Of a stretch of 52,348 nucleotides of DNA, positions 1-7,190 are shown piece by piece; position 1 is the first letter of the stretch, and each line of letters starts with the position of its first letter. The translations under genes and the position numbers were made by a program. The stretch is from CAZYXZ01 sp964651395 (GTDB lineage Bacteria > Actinomycetota > Actinomycetes > BP-191). The notes beneath the pieces are model-generated. The model saw only the letters and a program-made list of their open reading frames with translations. It was not told where the DNA came from and ran no database searches. The DNA lies in the NCBI GenBank assembly GCA_964651395.1, contig CAZYXZ010000013.1, forward strand, positions 1 through 52,348, given 5' to 3'.

Positions 1-194
1 TCGAGCCCCACACGGCTGAACCCCTCGGGCAGCTGGGTCAGGAGGAGTGCGGCGACCACGGCGACCGGCGCACCCACCGCGCCGAGGGCACGCCAGCGGC
101 GCAGGCGCGCGGCGTGCAGCGCGCGGCGCAGCCCGTCCTCGGGTGGCGGTGGTCCCGGCGTACGCGGCGGCACGGGGAGCTCGGGCGCGGTCAT
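1..194 (-). CDS. Partial membrane protein, possible anti-sigma factor
   Basis: The gene runs off the left edge. Its ATG lies in the ATGA overlap with the stop of the ECF sigma gene, so the two are translationally coupled. The 65 visible residues start with a proline-rich segment (about 1-20), then a basic amphipathic stretch rich in Arg (about 22-35) and one hydrophobic segment (about 38-52), which suggests a single-pass membrane protein with its N-terminus in the cytosol. Membrane anti-sigma factors commonly sit directly downstream of their ECF sigma factor, so that role is inferred from position. No zinc-binding His/Cys motif is visible in this fragment. The extracytoplasmic part lies outside the window, so the function is unconfirmed. 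Confidence 0.6.
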   Translation of the reverse strand, partial: MTAPELPVPPRTPGPPPPEDGLRRALHAARLRRWRALGAVGAPVAVVAALLLTQLPEGFSRVGL

Positions 195-742
195 GAGGTC
201 TCCGCCAGCGCGGCCTGGAGCAGGCCGCGCGCCTCGTGCAGCCAGCGCTTCACCGTGCCGGCCGGCCGGTGCACCACGCGTGCCACCTCCTCGATGGGCA
301 GGTCGGCGAAGTAGTGCAGCGCCACGGCCTGCGCCAGCCGGTCCGGGAGCCGGGCCACGAGGTCGGCGAGGGTCGTGTCCGGCAGCTCGACGGTCTCCAC
401 GCGGTTGCTCTGGAGCCGGTGCGCCAGGCGTTGGGTGCGCGTCGTACGCCGCCACTCGTCGCGCACGAGATTGGTCGCGACGAGGAACAGGAAGGAGCGC
501 GGGTCGCGCACCGCGCGCCAGCGCGCGAAGAGCCGCGTGAACGCCTCCTGCGCGCAGTCCGCCGCGGCCGTCTCGTCGCGGAGCAGCGCGCGGCAGTAGC
601 CGGACAGGTCGGTGAACGTGGCGCGGTAGAGCTCGGCGAAGTCGGCCTGCGCCTGCACCGACACGCCGGGCAGCGACGGCAGGTCCTCCGGCGCGGCCAG
701 CCGCGGCTGGCGTGCGGGGACCAGCGCGACCACCTCCGTCAT
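191..742 (-). CDS. ECF RNA polymerase sigma factor, SigE-like family
   Basis: 183 residues, the usual size for an extracytoplasmic-function sigma factor that redirects RNA polymerase to a small stress or envelope regulon. Region 2 is visible around residues 35-100: an FAELYRATF helix, then the DCAQEAFTRLFARW segment and an RDPRSFLFLVATNLVRDEWRR segment typical of regions 2.1-2.4. Region 4 follows, with LPDRLAQAVALHYFADLPIEE and a helix-turn-helix ending in GTVKRWLHEAR. The ATG at 742 has a GGAGGG ribosome site about five bases upstream. It is coupled to a downstream membrane-protein gene. An ECF-type promoter lies immediately upstream, arranged as the mirror image of the promoter of the divergent secreted-protein gene, so the factor probably controls itself and that gene. 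Confidence 0.93.
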   Translation of the reverse strand: MTEVVALVPARQPRLAAPEDLPSLPGVSVQAQADFAELYRATFTDLSGYCRALLRDETAAADCAQEAFTRLFARWRAVRDPRSFLFLVATNLVRDEWRRTTRTQRLAHRLQSNRVETVELPDTTLADLVARLPDRLAQAVALHYFADLPIEEVARVVHRPAGTVKRWLHEARGLLQAALAETS

Positions 743-772
743 CTCGCTCCCTCCGGACTCGTCCGCTGCACC

Positions 773-797
773 GACGTACGACCGGGCCGGAAGGTTC
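773..797 (-). promoter_or_regulatory. ECF-type promoter of the sigma factor gene
   Basis: On the minus strand GAACC (797-793) is followed after 16 bases by CGTC (776-773), the -35/-10 form typical of ECF promoters. The predicted transcript starts about 25 bases before the sigma ATG. Its -35 lies in the left arm of the 17-base inverted repeat AAGGTTCGCTGAACCTT (791-807). Motif match is by eye. Confidence 0.6.
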
Positions 798-800
798 GCT

Positions 801-825
801 GAACCTTAGGGGATGCCGCGACGTC
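801..825 (+). promoter_or_regulatory. ECF-type promoter of the divergent secreted-protein gene
   Basis: On the plus strand GAACC (801-805) is followed after exactly 16 bases by CGTC (822-825). This is the mirror copy of the minus-strand promoter at 797-773, with both -35 elements forming the arms of one perfect inverted repeat at 791-807. The predicted start lies about 30 bases before the ATG at 862. Confidence 0.6.
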
Positions 826-861
826 GATGGACCAGACGACTCCCAGCGAAAGGTCACGCCC

Positions 862-1470
862 ATGCAGGCACGCCTCGCCGCCCTCACTGCCGCCGCCGGC
901 TGCGCCCTGCTGATCCCGTCGGCGCAGGCGGCCCCGTCGTGCACGGTGCTCACCGATCCGACCGGCGACGTCTTCCTGGCGGGTCAGGAGGCGACGGCCG
1001 GCGCCGTACCGGTCGACGGGCACGTGGACGTCACCGCGGTCGACCTGTCGGTCTCCCGCAGCCGCGTCGTCGCGACCATCCGCGTCGCCGGACTGGTCGA
1101 GGAGCGCCTGGGTGAGTGGCGGCTCGAGTTCACCGCGGGTCGCGAGCGGCTGGTCATGGGTGCCGGGCTCGGCATGTGGGTCAACGTCGGCGACTACTCC
1201 GGCATCAGCGGCTTCGTCGCCGGACGGGCCGGACAGCGAAGCCGCCGCGTGAGCGGCGCGATCGACTACCCCGCCGGCACGGTCACCATCTCCGCGCCGG
1301 TCTCGGCGTTCGCCCCCGCACGCGTCGCCCCGGGAATGACCCTGGCCGGCTTCACGGTGGCGACGCGCGAGGTCTTCCTGACCGTGCCGGCCGTGGGCCC
1401 GGCCCCGGACAGCGTCTCGGTCGGCGACCGCGGGTCCGCCACTGCCGCCGTACGCGCCACGACCTGCTGA
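862..1470 (+). CDS. Secreted protein of unknown function, putative ECF target
   Basis: 202 residues. The chosen ATG gives a clean Sec signal peptide: MQARLAALTAAAGCALLIPS, then AQAAPS with a likely cleavage after AQA. An AAAGG ribosome site lies eight bases upstream. An upstream in-frame start at 712 would overlap the divergent sigma gene and bury the signal peptide. The mature part begins with CTVLTDPTGDVF and contains alternating hydrophobic stretches that look like a beta-sandwich; a second Cys is the last residue, so one disulfide is possible. The DPTGDVF start resembles secreted actinobacterial proteins of unknown role. An ECF-type promoter shared with the sigma gene suggests it belongs to that factor's envelope-stress regulon. 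I do not recognise a catalytic motif. Confidence 0.75.
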   Translation: MQARLAALTAAAGCALLIPSAQAAPSCTVLTDPTGDVFLAGQEATAGAVPVDGHVDVTAVDLSVSRSRVVATIRVAGLVEERLGEWRLEFTAGRERLVMGAGLGMWVNVGDYSGISGFVAGRAGQRSRRVSGAIDYPAGTVTISAPVSAFAPARVAPGMTLAGFTVATREVFLTVPAVGPAPDSVSVGDRGSATAAVRATTC

Positions 1471-1484
1471 CCCCCGGGGGTCAG
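1467..1484. terminator. Perfect palindrome spanning two convergent stop codons
   Basis: CTGACCCCCGGGGGTCAG is an 18-base perfect palindrome without a loop. It contains the TGA of the secreted-protein gene and, on the other strand, the TGA of ribBA. With no T-tract and no loop it would have to melt the central C/G bases to form a hairpin, so bidirectional termination is possible but weakly supported. Confidence 0.35.
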
Positions 1485-2779
1485 GCGCCGTCGAGGAGGG
1501 CGACTTCGGCGGGCGTGAAGGGCGCGTCGAGGTCGACGCCCTCGAACAGGTGGCCCATCCGCTCACGCTTCGTGCGCAGGTACTCGCGGTTGTCGTCGGT
1601 GACCGACGGCTGGAGTGGCACTCGCTCGAGGATGGTCAGACCGAAGCCGTCGAGCCCGGTGTACTTCGCGGGGTTGTTCGTCATGAGGCGCATGGTCGTC
1701 ACGCCGAGGTCGGCGAGGATCTGCGCGCCGATGCCGTACTCGCGGTCGTCGACGGGCAGCCCGAGCTCGAGGTTCGCGTCGACGGTGTCGTGGCCGAGGT
1801 CTTGCAGGCCGTACGCGCGCAGCTTGTGCGCGAGGCCGATGCCGCGGCCCTCCTGCCCACGCAGGTAGACGACGACGCCGACGCCCTCGCGCGCGATCGC
1901 GTCCATCGACTGGCGCAGCTGGGTGCCGCAGTCGCAGCGCTGCGAGCCGAAGATGTCGCCCGTGAGGCACTCGCTGTGCACGCGGACCAGTACCGCCTCG
2001 CGGCCGGCCGGCTCGCCGCAGACGAACGCGACGTGCTGCTCGCCGTCGATCGTCGACTCGAATGCGACCGCCTCGAACGGGCCCCACTCGGTCGGGATGC
2101 GGGCTGAGGACTCGCGACGCACCAGTCGCTCGGTACCGCGGCGGTAGCGGATCAGGTCGTCGATGGTGACCATCAGCAGGCCGTGCTCGGCGCAGAACTC
2201 GGCCAAGTCCGGGACCCGGGCCATCTCGCCGTCGTTCTTGACCACCTCGCAGAGCACGCCGGCCGGCGTGAGCCCGGCCATGGTGGCGAGGTCGACGGCG
2301 GCTTCGGTGTGGCCGGCGCGCTTGAGGACGCCGCCGTTGCGCGCGCGCAACGGGAAGACGTGGCCGGGACGGGACAGCTCGTCCGGCAGCGTGGCCGGGT
2401 CGGCGAGGGCGCGGGCGGTCAGCGCACGGTCGGCGGCGGACACGCCGGTCGTCGTACCGGCGCGCAGGTCGACCGAGACGGTGAACGCCGTCCGCATCGC
2501 CTCGTCGTTGGCGTCGTCGCGGACCATGAGCGGCAGGCGCAGCCGGTCGATCGCCTCGCCGTCCATCGCGACGCAGACGATGCCCGTGCCGTGGCGCACG
2601 ATGAAGGCCATCTGCTCGGCGGTGACCAGCTCGGCCGCGACGATCAGGTCACCCTCGTTCTCCCGGTTCGCGCCGTCGACGACCACGACCATCTCGCCGC
2701 GCGCGATGGCGGCGACCGCGTCCTCGATGCGCGCGAAGGGCGATGTGGCCTGCTCCGCAGAAACTAGAACCTGTTCCAT
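1481..2779 (-). CDS. ribBA: Bifunctional 3,4-dihydroxy-2-butanone-4-phosphate synthase / GTP cyclohydrolase II
   Basis: 432 residues, normal for fused RibBA, which makes both starting compounds of riboflavin from ribulose-5-phosphate and GTP. The RibB half carries RENEGDL (residues 39-45), the DDANDEAMRTAFTVSVD region and RAGHTEAAVDLATMAGL. The RibA half carries the zinc site HSECLTGDIFGSQRCDCGTQL (three Cys), RGQEGRGIGL and the DANLELGLPVDDREYGIGAQIL block. The open frame extends upstream into the acyl-CoA dehydrogenase, but the ATG at 2779 fits the conserved N-terminus. The gene stands apart from other rib genes and sits beside flavin-dependent catabolic genes. Its promoter carries two KstR-like boxes. 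RibA also feeds the precursor of the deazaflavin F420, which may matter given the LLM genes nearby (inference). Confidence 0.95.
   Translation of the reverse strand: MEQVLVSAEQATSPFARIEDAVAAIARGEMVVVVDGANRENEGDLIVAAELVTAEQMAFIVRHGTGIVCVAMDGEAIDRLRLPLMVRDDANDEAMRTAFTVSVDLRAGTTTGVSAADRALTARALADPATLPDELSRPGHVFPLRARNGGVLKRAGHTEAAVDLATMAGLTPAGVLCEVVKNDGEMARVPDLAEFCAEHGLLMVTIDDLIRYRRGTERLVRRESSARIPTEWGPFEAVAFESTIDGEQHVAFVCGEPAGREAVLVRVHSECLTGDIFGSQRCDCGTQLRQSMDAIAREGVGVVVYLRGQEGRGIGLAHKLRAYGLQDLGHDTVDANLELGLPVDDREYGIGAQILADLGVTTMRLMTNNPAKYTGLDGFGLTILERVPLQPSVTDDNREYLRTKRERMGHLFEGVDLDAPFTPAEVALLDGA
2765..2778. promoter_or_regulatory. KstR-like operator, box 1 (start-codon side)
   Basis: TAGAACCTGTTCCA matches TNNAACNNGTTNNA, the consensus known for the TetR-family sterol repressor KstR of mycobacteria and rhodococci. 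It overlaps the start codon of ribBA, a position where a bound repressor would block initiation. It is one of two boxes that flank the promoter. Confidence 0.55.
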
Positions 2780-2785
2780 AAACGG

Positions 2786-2814
2786 ATCCTGGACCCGTGT
2801 GGGAGCCCTGTCAA
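2786..2814 (-). promoter_or_regulatory. ribBA promoter, probably leaderless
   Basis: On the minus strand TTGACA (2814-2809) and CAGGAT (2791-2786) are separated by 17 bases. The -10 ends six bases before the ATG, so transcription would start at or near the start codon. An AGGA at 2790-2787 could alternatively act as a ribosome site. No room exists for an FMN riboswitch. Confidence 0.55.
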
Positions 2815-2826
2815 GAACGTGTTCTA
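2813..2826. promoter_or_regulatory. KstR-like operator, box 2 (overlaps -35)
   Basis: Read on the minus strand this is TAGAACACGTTCTT, one base off TNNAACNNGTTNNA, and its end overlaps the TTGACA -35 element. The outer flanks of the two boxes also form a perfect 10-base inverted repeat (AAACTAGAAC at 2761-2770 and its complement at 2821-2830). The segment is unusually AT-rich for this genome. Confidence 0.55.
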
Positions 2827-2835
2827 GTTTTCCTC

Positions 2836-3999
2836 TCAGCCCCGTGGCAGGCCCAGGAGGCGCTCGGCGACGATGTTCTTCTGGATCTCGTCGGAGCCTG
2901 CGTAGATGGTGTCCGCGCGGCTGAAGAGGAACAGCCGCTGCAGGTCCGTCAGGTCGTACGGCGGACCAGCCGCGACCGTCGACGCGGGGCCGAGCACCTC
3001 CATCGCGAGCTCGCCGAGGCGTTGGTGCCAGCCGGCCCAGAGCAGCTTGGCGATCGAGGTCTCCGGGCCCTGGGTCCCGGCGCTGAGGACGCGCAGCGCG
3101 TTGTAGCGCATCACCCGCAGCTCGACGAAGGCCTGGGTCAGCCGGTCGTGCAGCAGCGGGTCGGCGATGGCGCCGGTCGCGCGCGCGACGTCGAGCACCC
3201 GCTCGAGCTCGCGCTCGAAACCGATCTGCTGGCCGAGCGTCGAAACGCCGCGCTCGAAGCCGAGCGTCGCCATCGCGACCGCCCAGCCCTCCCCCGGTGC
3301 GCCGACGATGTTGGCGGCGTGGGTGCGCGCGCCGTCGAAGAACACCTCGTTGAACTCCGAGGTCCCGGTGATCTGCACGATCGGCCGGACCTCGACGCCG
3401 TCCTGCTGCATCGGCACCAGCAGGTACGACAGGCCCGCGTGCTTGCCGGCGTCCGGGTCGGTGCGCGCGATGACGAAGCACCACTCGGAGAGGTGTGCGA
3501 GCGACGTCCAGACCTTCTGGCCGGTCACCACCCAGTCGTCACCGTCGCGCACGGCCCTGGTCTGCACGTTGGCCAGGTCGGAGCCGGCTTCCGGCTCGGA
3601 GTAGCCCTGGCACCACAGCTCCTCCCCCACGAGGATCGGCGGGAGGAAGCGCTCCTTCTGCTCCTCGGTGCCGAGCGCGATCAGGGTCGGGCCGAGCAGC
3701 TGCTCGCCGATGTGCCCGACGCGGACCGGCGCGTCGGCGCGCGCGTACTCCTCGTGGAAGATCACCTGCTGCATCAGCGTCGCGTCGCGGCCACCGTGCT
3801 CCGTCGGCCAGCCGAGCCCGGTCCAGCCGGCCTCGCCGAGGACGCGCTCCCAGCGGCGGCGCACGTAGAAGCCCTCGTGCTCGCGGCCGGGTCCGCCCGC
3901 ACCGCGCAGGTCGGCGTACTCGCCGACGAGGTTGTCCTTCAGCCACGCGACGACGTCGGCGCGGAACGCCTCGTCCTCCTCGGTGAAGCGCAGGTCCAT
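2836..3999 (-). CDS. Acyl-CoA dehydrogenase (FadE-type)
   Basis: 387 residues, full family length. It should introduce a trans-2 double bond into an acyl-CoA, passing electrons to FAD. Visible family blocks are LGWPTEHGG (62-70), WCQGYSEPEAGSDLA (129-143, flavin contact), TGQKVWTS (159-166) and the C-terminal GSDEIQKNIVAERLLGLP. The helix-G residue E249 (GFERG) sits where isovaleryl-CoA dehydrogenase has its catalytic base, while the medium-chain-type base position is Ala (YAGS). That is consistent with a branched substrate, but it is inference. The ATG at 3999 starts two bases after the stop of the preceding gene, so it is the last gene of the aldehyde/alcohol dehydrogenase operon. It is a close paralog in style of the gene at 13432. 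Confidence 0.92.
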   Translation of the reverse strand: MDLRFTEEDEAFRADVVAWLKDNLVGEYADLRGAGGPGREHEGFYVRRRWERVLGEAGWTGLGWPTEHGGRDATLMQQVIFHEEYARADAPVRVGHIGEQLLGPTLIALGTEEQKERFLPPILVGEELWCQGYSEPEAGSDLANVQTRAVRDGDDWVVTGQKVWTSLAHLSEWCFVIARTDPDAGKHAGLSYLLVPMQQDGVEVRPIVQITGTSEFNEVFFDGARTHAANIVGAPGEGWAVAMATLGFERGVSTLGQQIGFERELERVLDVARATGAIADPLLHDRLTQAFVELRVMRYNALRVLSAGTQGPETSIAKLLWAGWHQRLGELAMEVLGPASTVAAGPPYDLTDLQRLFLFSRADTIYAGSDEIQKNIVAERLLGLPRG

Positions 4000-4001
4000 C
4001 G

Positions 4002-4610
4002 CTAGGCCCAGGCCGCGACGACGTCGTCCGTCGTCACGACGGTGGTGATCAGCGAGAGCGCGTTGTCGATCACCGCGTCGGCGTACTCCGTCGGTACGCC
4101 GGCCACGGCGTCGCGCGGGAGGACGAACTGGTAGCCGAGGTTCACGGCGTCCATCGCGAAGTTGCTCATCCCGATGTTCACCGACACCCCGACCCCGACG
4201 ATCGTGCGCACGCCGAGGTTGCGCAGCACGGCGTCCAGGTCGGTGCCGGCCAGCGGCCCGAGGCCGTGGATGCGGGTCAGCACGAAGTCCGACGGCGCGA
4301 CGCCGATCTCGGGCACGACCTCGGTCACCTCGGTGCCAAGGGTGAACGGCACCTTGTTCATCGCGCCGAAGACGCGCGCGTTGGCGTTGGAACCGCGGTT
4401 GTCCGCACGCCGGCCGGCGACGCAGTGCAGCACCGGTACGCCGGCCGCGCGCGCCGCCGCCGCGAGGCGCGCCATGTTCGGGATGGCCGGCGCCGCCGCC
4501 TCCGCCAGCGCCGGCAGCATCGACTTCGCGCCGATGACACCGACCTGGCACTCCTGCGTGACAAGGGCGACCTGCGCTGGGTCGCAGAGGTCGGCCAGCG
4601 AGATGCTCAC
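4002..4610 (-). CDS. Isochorismatase-like protein lacking the catalytic triad
   Basis: 202 residues with the cysteine-hydrolase (isochorismatase) fold pattern: an N-terminal strand VALVTQECQ, then RADNRGSNANARVF, then TIVGVGVSVNIGMSNFAMDAVNLGY. In active members these positions hold Asp, Lys and Cys. Here the Asp aligns with E20, the Lys with R113 and the Cys (usually NVCVE) with G147. Normal hydrolase chemistry is therefore unlikely. The start GTG overlaps the stop of the upstream alcohol dehydrogenase (GTGA) and the acyl-CoA dehydrogenase follows two bases after the stop, so it is firmly embedded in the catabolic operon. It may bind an acyl-CoA or steroid-like ligand, or have acquired another chemistry. 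The role is unknown. Confidence 0.8.
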   Translation of the reverse strand: MSISLADLCDPAQVALVTQECQVGVIGAKSMLPALAEAAAPAIPNMARLAAAARAAGVPVLHCVAGRRADNRGSNANARVFGAMNKVPFTLGTEVTEVVPEIGVAPSDFVLTRIHGLGPLAGTDLDAVLRNLGVRTIVGVGVSVNIGMSNFAMDAVNLGYQFVLPRDAVAGVPTEYADAVIDNALSLITTVVTTDDVVAAWA

Positions 4611-5674
4611 GTCAGGGTGAGCACGCCGCGGGCGAGGTCGCCGGCCTCCATGTCGTGGATGGCGTCGCCGATCCCCTCGAGCGGGTAGGTCTTGGTGACC
4701 AGCTCGTCGAGCAGCAGCTTCCCCGACCGGTAGAGGTCGATGTAGAGCGGGATGTCGTGCTGCGGCTGCGAGGTGCCGTAACGGCAGCCCATGATCGACT
4801 TGTCCAGGTACATGCCGGCGACGAGGAACGACGCCTCCGCGGTCGCCGCGGGGACGCCGAGCAGCACCGCGCTGCCGCTCCAGTCGAGCATCTCGATGGC
4901 GGCCCGGATCAGCGCCGGATGGCCCACGCACTCGAACGCGTAGTCGACGCCGGCCGGCAGCACCGACTTCACCGCGGAGACGGCGTCGCTGCCGGACGGG
5001 TCGAGGAACTCGGTCGCGCCGAACTGGATCGCGACCGACTCCTTCCGCGGGTTCGTGTCGATCGCGATGATCCGCTTCGCACCGGCCAGCCGCGCGCCCT
5101 GGATCACGTTGAGCCCGATGCCGCCGACGCCGATGACGGCCACCGTCGCGCCGATCGGCACCTTCGCTCGGTGCAGCACCGCGCCGACGCCGGTGAGCAC
5201 GCCGCAGCCGACCAGCGACGCGGACGTCAGCGGTACGTCGTCCGGGATCTTCACGACCTGGCTGGCCTGCACGAGCGTCTTGTCGGCGAAGACCGACGCG
5301 TTGGCGAACGAGTTGACCTTCTGGTCGCGCCAGGTGAACGGCGCGTTGAGCCGGCCGAACGTGGAGCGGCACATCGTCGGGCGTCCCGACTCGCAGTACG
5401 GGCACGCGCCGCAGTTGGCCAGCGTGGAGAGGCAGACGTGGTCGCCTTCCTTCACGTTGCGCACGCGGACGCCGACCGCCTCCACGACCCCCGCGCCCTC
5501 GTGACCGAGCACCACCGGCGGCGGGAACGGGATCGTGCCGTTGATGACGGACAGGTCGCTGTGGCAGAGCCCGGCCGCGGAGATCCGGACCAGCACCTCG
5601 CCCGGGCCGGGGTCGCGTACCTCGAGGTCGTCGACGACGTCGTACTTCGCGCCGTCGTACAGGACGCCCCTCAT
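4607..5674 (-). CDS. Zinc-dependent alcohol dehydrogenase (MDR family)
   Basis: 355 residues from the ATG at 5674, which shares its A with the aldehyde dehydrogenase stop (TGATG); a GTG four codons upstream is the alternative. It should oxidise a primary alcohol to an aldehyde, or the reverse, with NAD(P) or a bound cofactor. Catalytic zinc ligands appear as C37 in GLCHSD and the HE pair in VVLGHEGAGVV (H58, E59). The structural zinc site is CGACPYCESGRPTMC. The nucleotide-binding motif is VIGVGGIGLNVI. The sequence style matches the mycobacterial AdhB/AdhD-like group, some members of which depend on mycothiol or a tightly bound cofactor. It acts with the upstream aldehyde dehydrogenase, presumably taking an alcohol to an acid. 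Confidence 0.9.
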   Translation of the reverse strand: MRGVLYDGAKYDVVDDLEVRDPGPGEVLVRISAAGLCHSDLSVINGTIPFPPPVVLGHEGAGVVEAVGVRVRNVKEGDHVCLSTLANCGACPYCESGRPTMCRSTFGRLNAPFTWRDQKVNSFANASVFADKTLVQASQVVKIPDDVPLTSASLVGCGVLTGVGAVLHRAKVPIGATVAVIGVGGIGLNVIQGARLAGAKRIIAIDTNPRKESVAIQFGATEFLDPSGSDAVSAVKSVLPAGVDYAFECVGHPALIRAAIEMLDWSGSAVLLGVPAATAEASFLVAGMYLDKSIMGCRYGTSQPQHDIPLYIDLYRSGKLLLDELVTKTYPLEGIGDAIHDMEAGDLARGVLTLT

Positions 5675-7137
5675 CAGCTGGGCCACACGATCGACTGGAG
5701 CTCGCTGTAGGCGTGCAGGCCGAAGGAGCCGCCGTCACGGCCGACACCGCTCATCTTGAAGCCGCCGAACGGTGTCTCCGGGTTGCGCTGCGTGGTGTTG
5801 ACGCCGACGTTGCCGGTGCGCAGCTGGCGCGCGACCCGGTACGCGCGGGCGGCGTCGCCGGACCACACGTAGTCGTAGAGCCCGAACTCGGTCCCATTGG
5901 CGTAGGCGACCGCCTCGTCCTCGTCGTCGAAGACCTCGACCACGACGACCGGACCGAAGATCTCCTCCTGGGCGACCTTCATGTCGTTGGTCACGCCGGT
6001 GAGCAGGGTCGGCGCGACGTAGGCGCCCTTCTCCATGTCCGGGCGCTCGCCGCCGGCGACCACCTCGGCCCCGGCGTCGCGGCCGGCCTGGACGTAGCCC
6101 TCGACCCGGTCGCGGTGGGCGAGCGAGATGACCGGCCCGACGACGGTGTCCTTCGCAAGCGGGTCGCCGACCTTGAGCATCTTCGCGAATCCGGCGAGCC
6201 GCTCGACCAGCTGGTCGTGGATGCCCCGCTGCGCGATGACGCGTGTCGGCGCCGTGCAGATCTGGCCGGAGTGGAACGTCCAGGTGCTCGCGATGCCCAT
6301 GACCGCGGCGTCGAGCGAGGCGTCGTCGAAGACGATGCCGGCCCCCTTGCCGCCGAGCTCGAGGAGCAGCCGCTTCATGCCCTTGCCGGCCGCTTCGGCG
6401 ATCCGCTGGCCGACCACCGTGCTGCCGGTGAAGCTGACCATGTCGACGTCCGGCGAGTCGACCAGCGCCGCGCCGCTCTCCGGCTTCGAGCCCGTGACGA
6501 CGTTGAGCACCCCGTCGGGCAGGCCGGCCGACTGGCAGATCTCCGCCAGCCGGAGCGTCGCCAACGGGTCCTGGGGGGCGGGCTTCACGACGACCGTGTT
6601 GCCCATCGCCAGCGCCGGCGCGATCTTGCCGGCCATGTTCACGATCGGGAAGTTGTACGGCGTGATGCAGGCCACGACGCCGACCGGCTGGCGCACCGCG
6701 ACGGCGCCGACCAGGCCACCCTTCGCGAGCGGCGTGGTCTCCACCGCGACCGGTGGCAGCGAGACGGTGTTGGGCTCCAGCGCACCGCGCGCGTAGCGGC
6801 GGAACCGGTCGACGCAGATCGGCACCTGCATCGTCGAGGCCACCCGCTGGGTCGCACCCGTCTCCTGCTGCACGAGCGGGATCAGCTCGTCCTGCCGCTT
6901 CTCCAGCAGGTCGGCAATCTCGCGCAGGATGCCGGCGCGCTCCTCCGGCGTGGTCCGCGACCAGGTCGCGAACGCCGCCTTCGCGGCCGCGGCGGCGTCG
7001 TTGACCTGTTCGACACCCGCCTCGGGCGCCTGGCCGACGACCGTCTCCGTGGCCGGGTTGACGATGTCGTAGCGACCGGCGGTGGGCTCGACCCACTCGC
7101 CGTCGACGAAGAGCTTGAAGTCCTGTGTCTGCGTCAC
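5674..7137 (-). CDS. Aldehyde dehydrogenase, NAD(P)-dependent
   Basis: 487 residues, normal length. It oxidises an aldehyde to a carboxylic acid. The catalytic Cys is in SGQICTAPTRV and the general base Glu in LLLELGGKGAGIVF; the cofactor region shows VVKPAPQDPLATL and GSTVVGQRIAEAAG. The start is GTG, six bases after a TAGGCT -10 element and with no ribosome site, so the message is probably leaderless. It is the first gene of a coupled operon: aldehyde dehydrogenase, alcohol dehydrogenase, isochorismatase-like protein, acyl-CoA dehydrogenase. A palindromic operator overlaps the promoter. The substrate is not readable from the sequence; a terminal aldehyde of a branched or alicyclic side chain would fit the neighbours. 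Confidence 0.92.
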   Translation of the reverse strand: MTQTQDFKLFVDGEWVEPTAGRYDIVNPATETVVGQAPEAGVEQVNDAAAAAKAAFATWSRTTPEERAGILREIADLLEKRQDELIPLVQQETGATQRVASTMQVPICVDRFRRYARGALEPNTVSLPPVAVETTPLAKGGLVGAVAVRQPVGVVACITPYNFPIVNMAGKIAPALAMGNTVVVKPAPQDPLATLRLAEICQSAGLPDGVLNVVTGSKPESGAALVDSPDVDMVSFTGSTVVGQRIAEAAGKGMKRLLLELGGKGAGIVFDDASLDAAVMGIASTWTFHSGQICTAPTRVIAQRGIHDQLVERLAGFAKMLKVGDPLAKDTVVGPVISLAHRDRVEGYVQAGRDAGAEVVAGGERPDMEKGAYVAPTLLTGVTNDMKVAQEEIFGPVVVVEVFDDEDEAVAYANGTEFGLYDYVWSGDAARAYRVARQLRTGNVGVNTTQRNPETPFGGFKMSGVGRDGGSFGLHAYSELQSIVWPS

Positions 7138-7143
7138 CGCGCG

Positions 7144-7172
7144 AGCCTAACCCGGACCTGACGGTGTGTCAG
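7144..7172 (-). promoter_or_regulatory. Promoter and palindromic operator of the aldehyde dehydrogenase operon
   Basis: On the minus strand CTGACA (7172-7167) and TAGGCT (7149-7144) are 17 bases apart, and the GTG start follows after six more bases. The palindrome at 7158-7172 (CTGACGGTGTGTCAG on the plus strand) is one base off CTGACGNNNCGTCAG and covers the -35. The same palindrome recurs at 12247 and 17868. Confidence 0.6.
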
Positions 7173-7190
7173 TAATGGCCCTCCGTCGGC

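Noticed and set aside
2765..2826. LexA (SOS) boxes
   Set aside because: Actinobacterial LexA sites have four bases between GAAC and GTTC. Here the spacing is two, which fits a KstR-type site.
2780..2835. FMN riboswitch before ribBA
   Set aside because: Only 56 bases separate ribBA from the upstream gene and the expected RFN-element conserved segments are absent.
1481..3484. A 667-residue ribBA with a long N-terminal extension
   Set aside because: The extension has shadow-type Arg-rich composition and overlaps the acyl-CoA dehydrogenase. The ATG at 2779 gives the standard RibB start.
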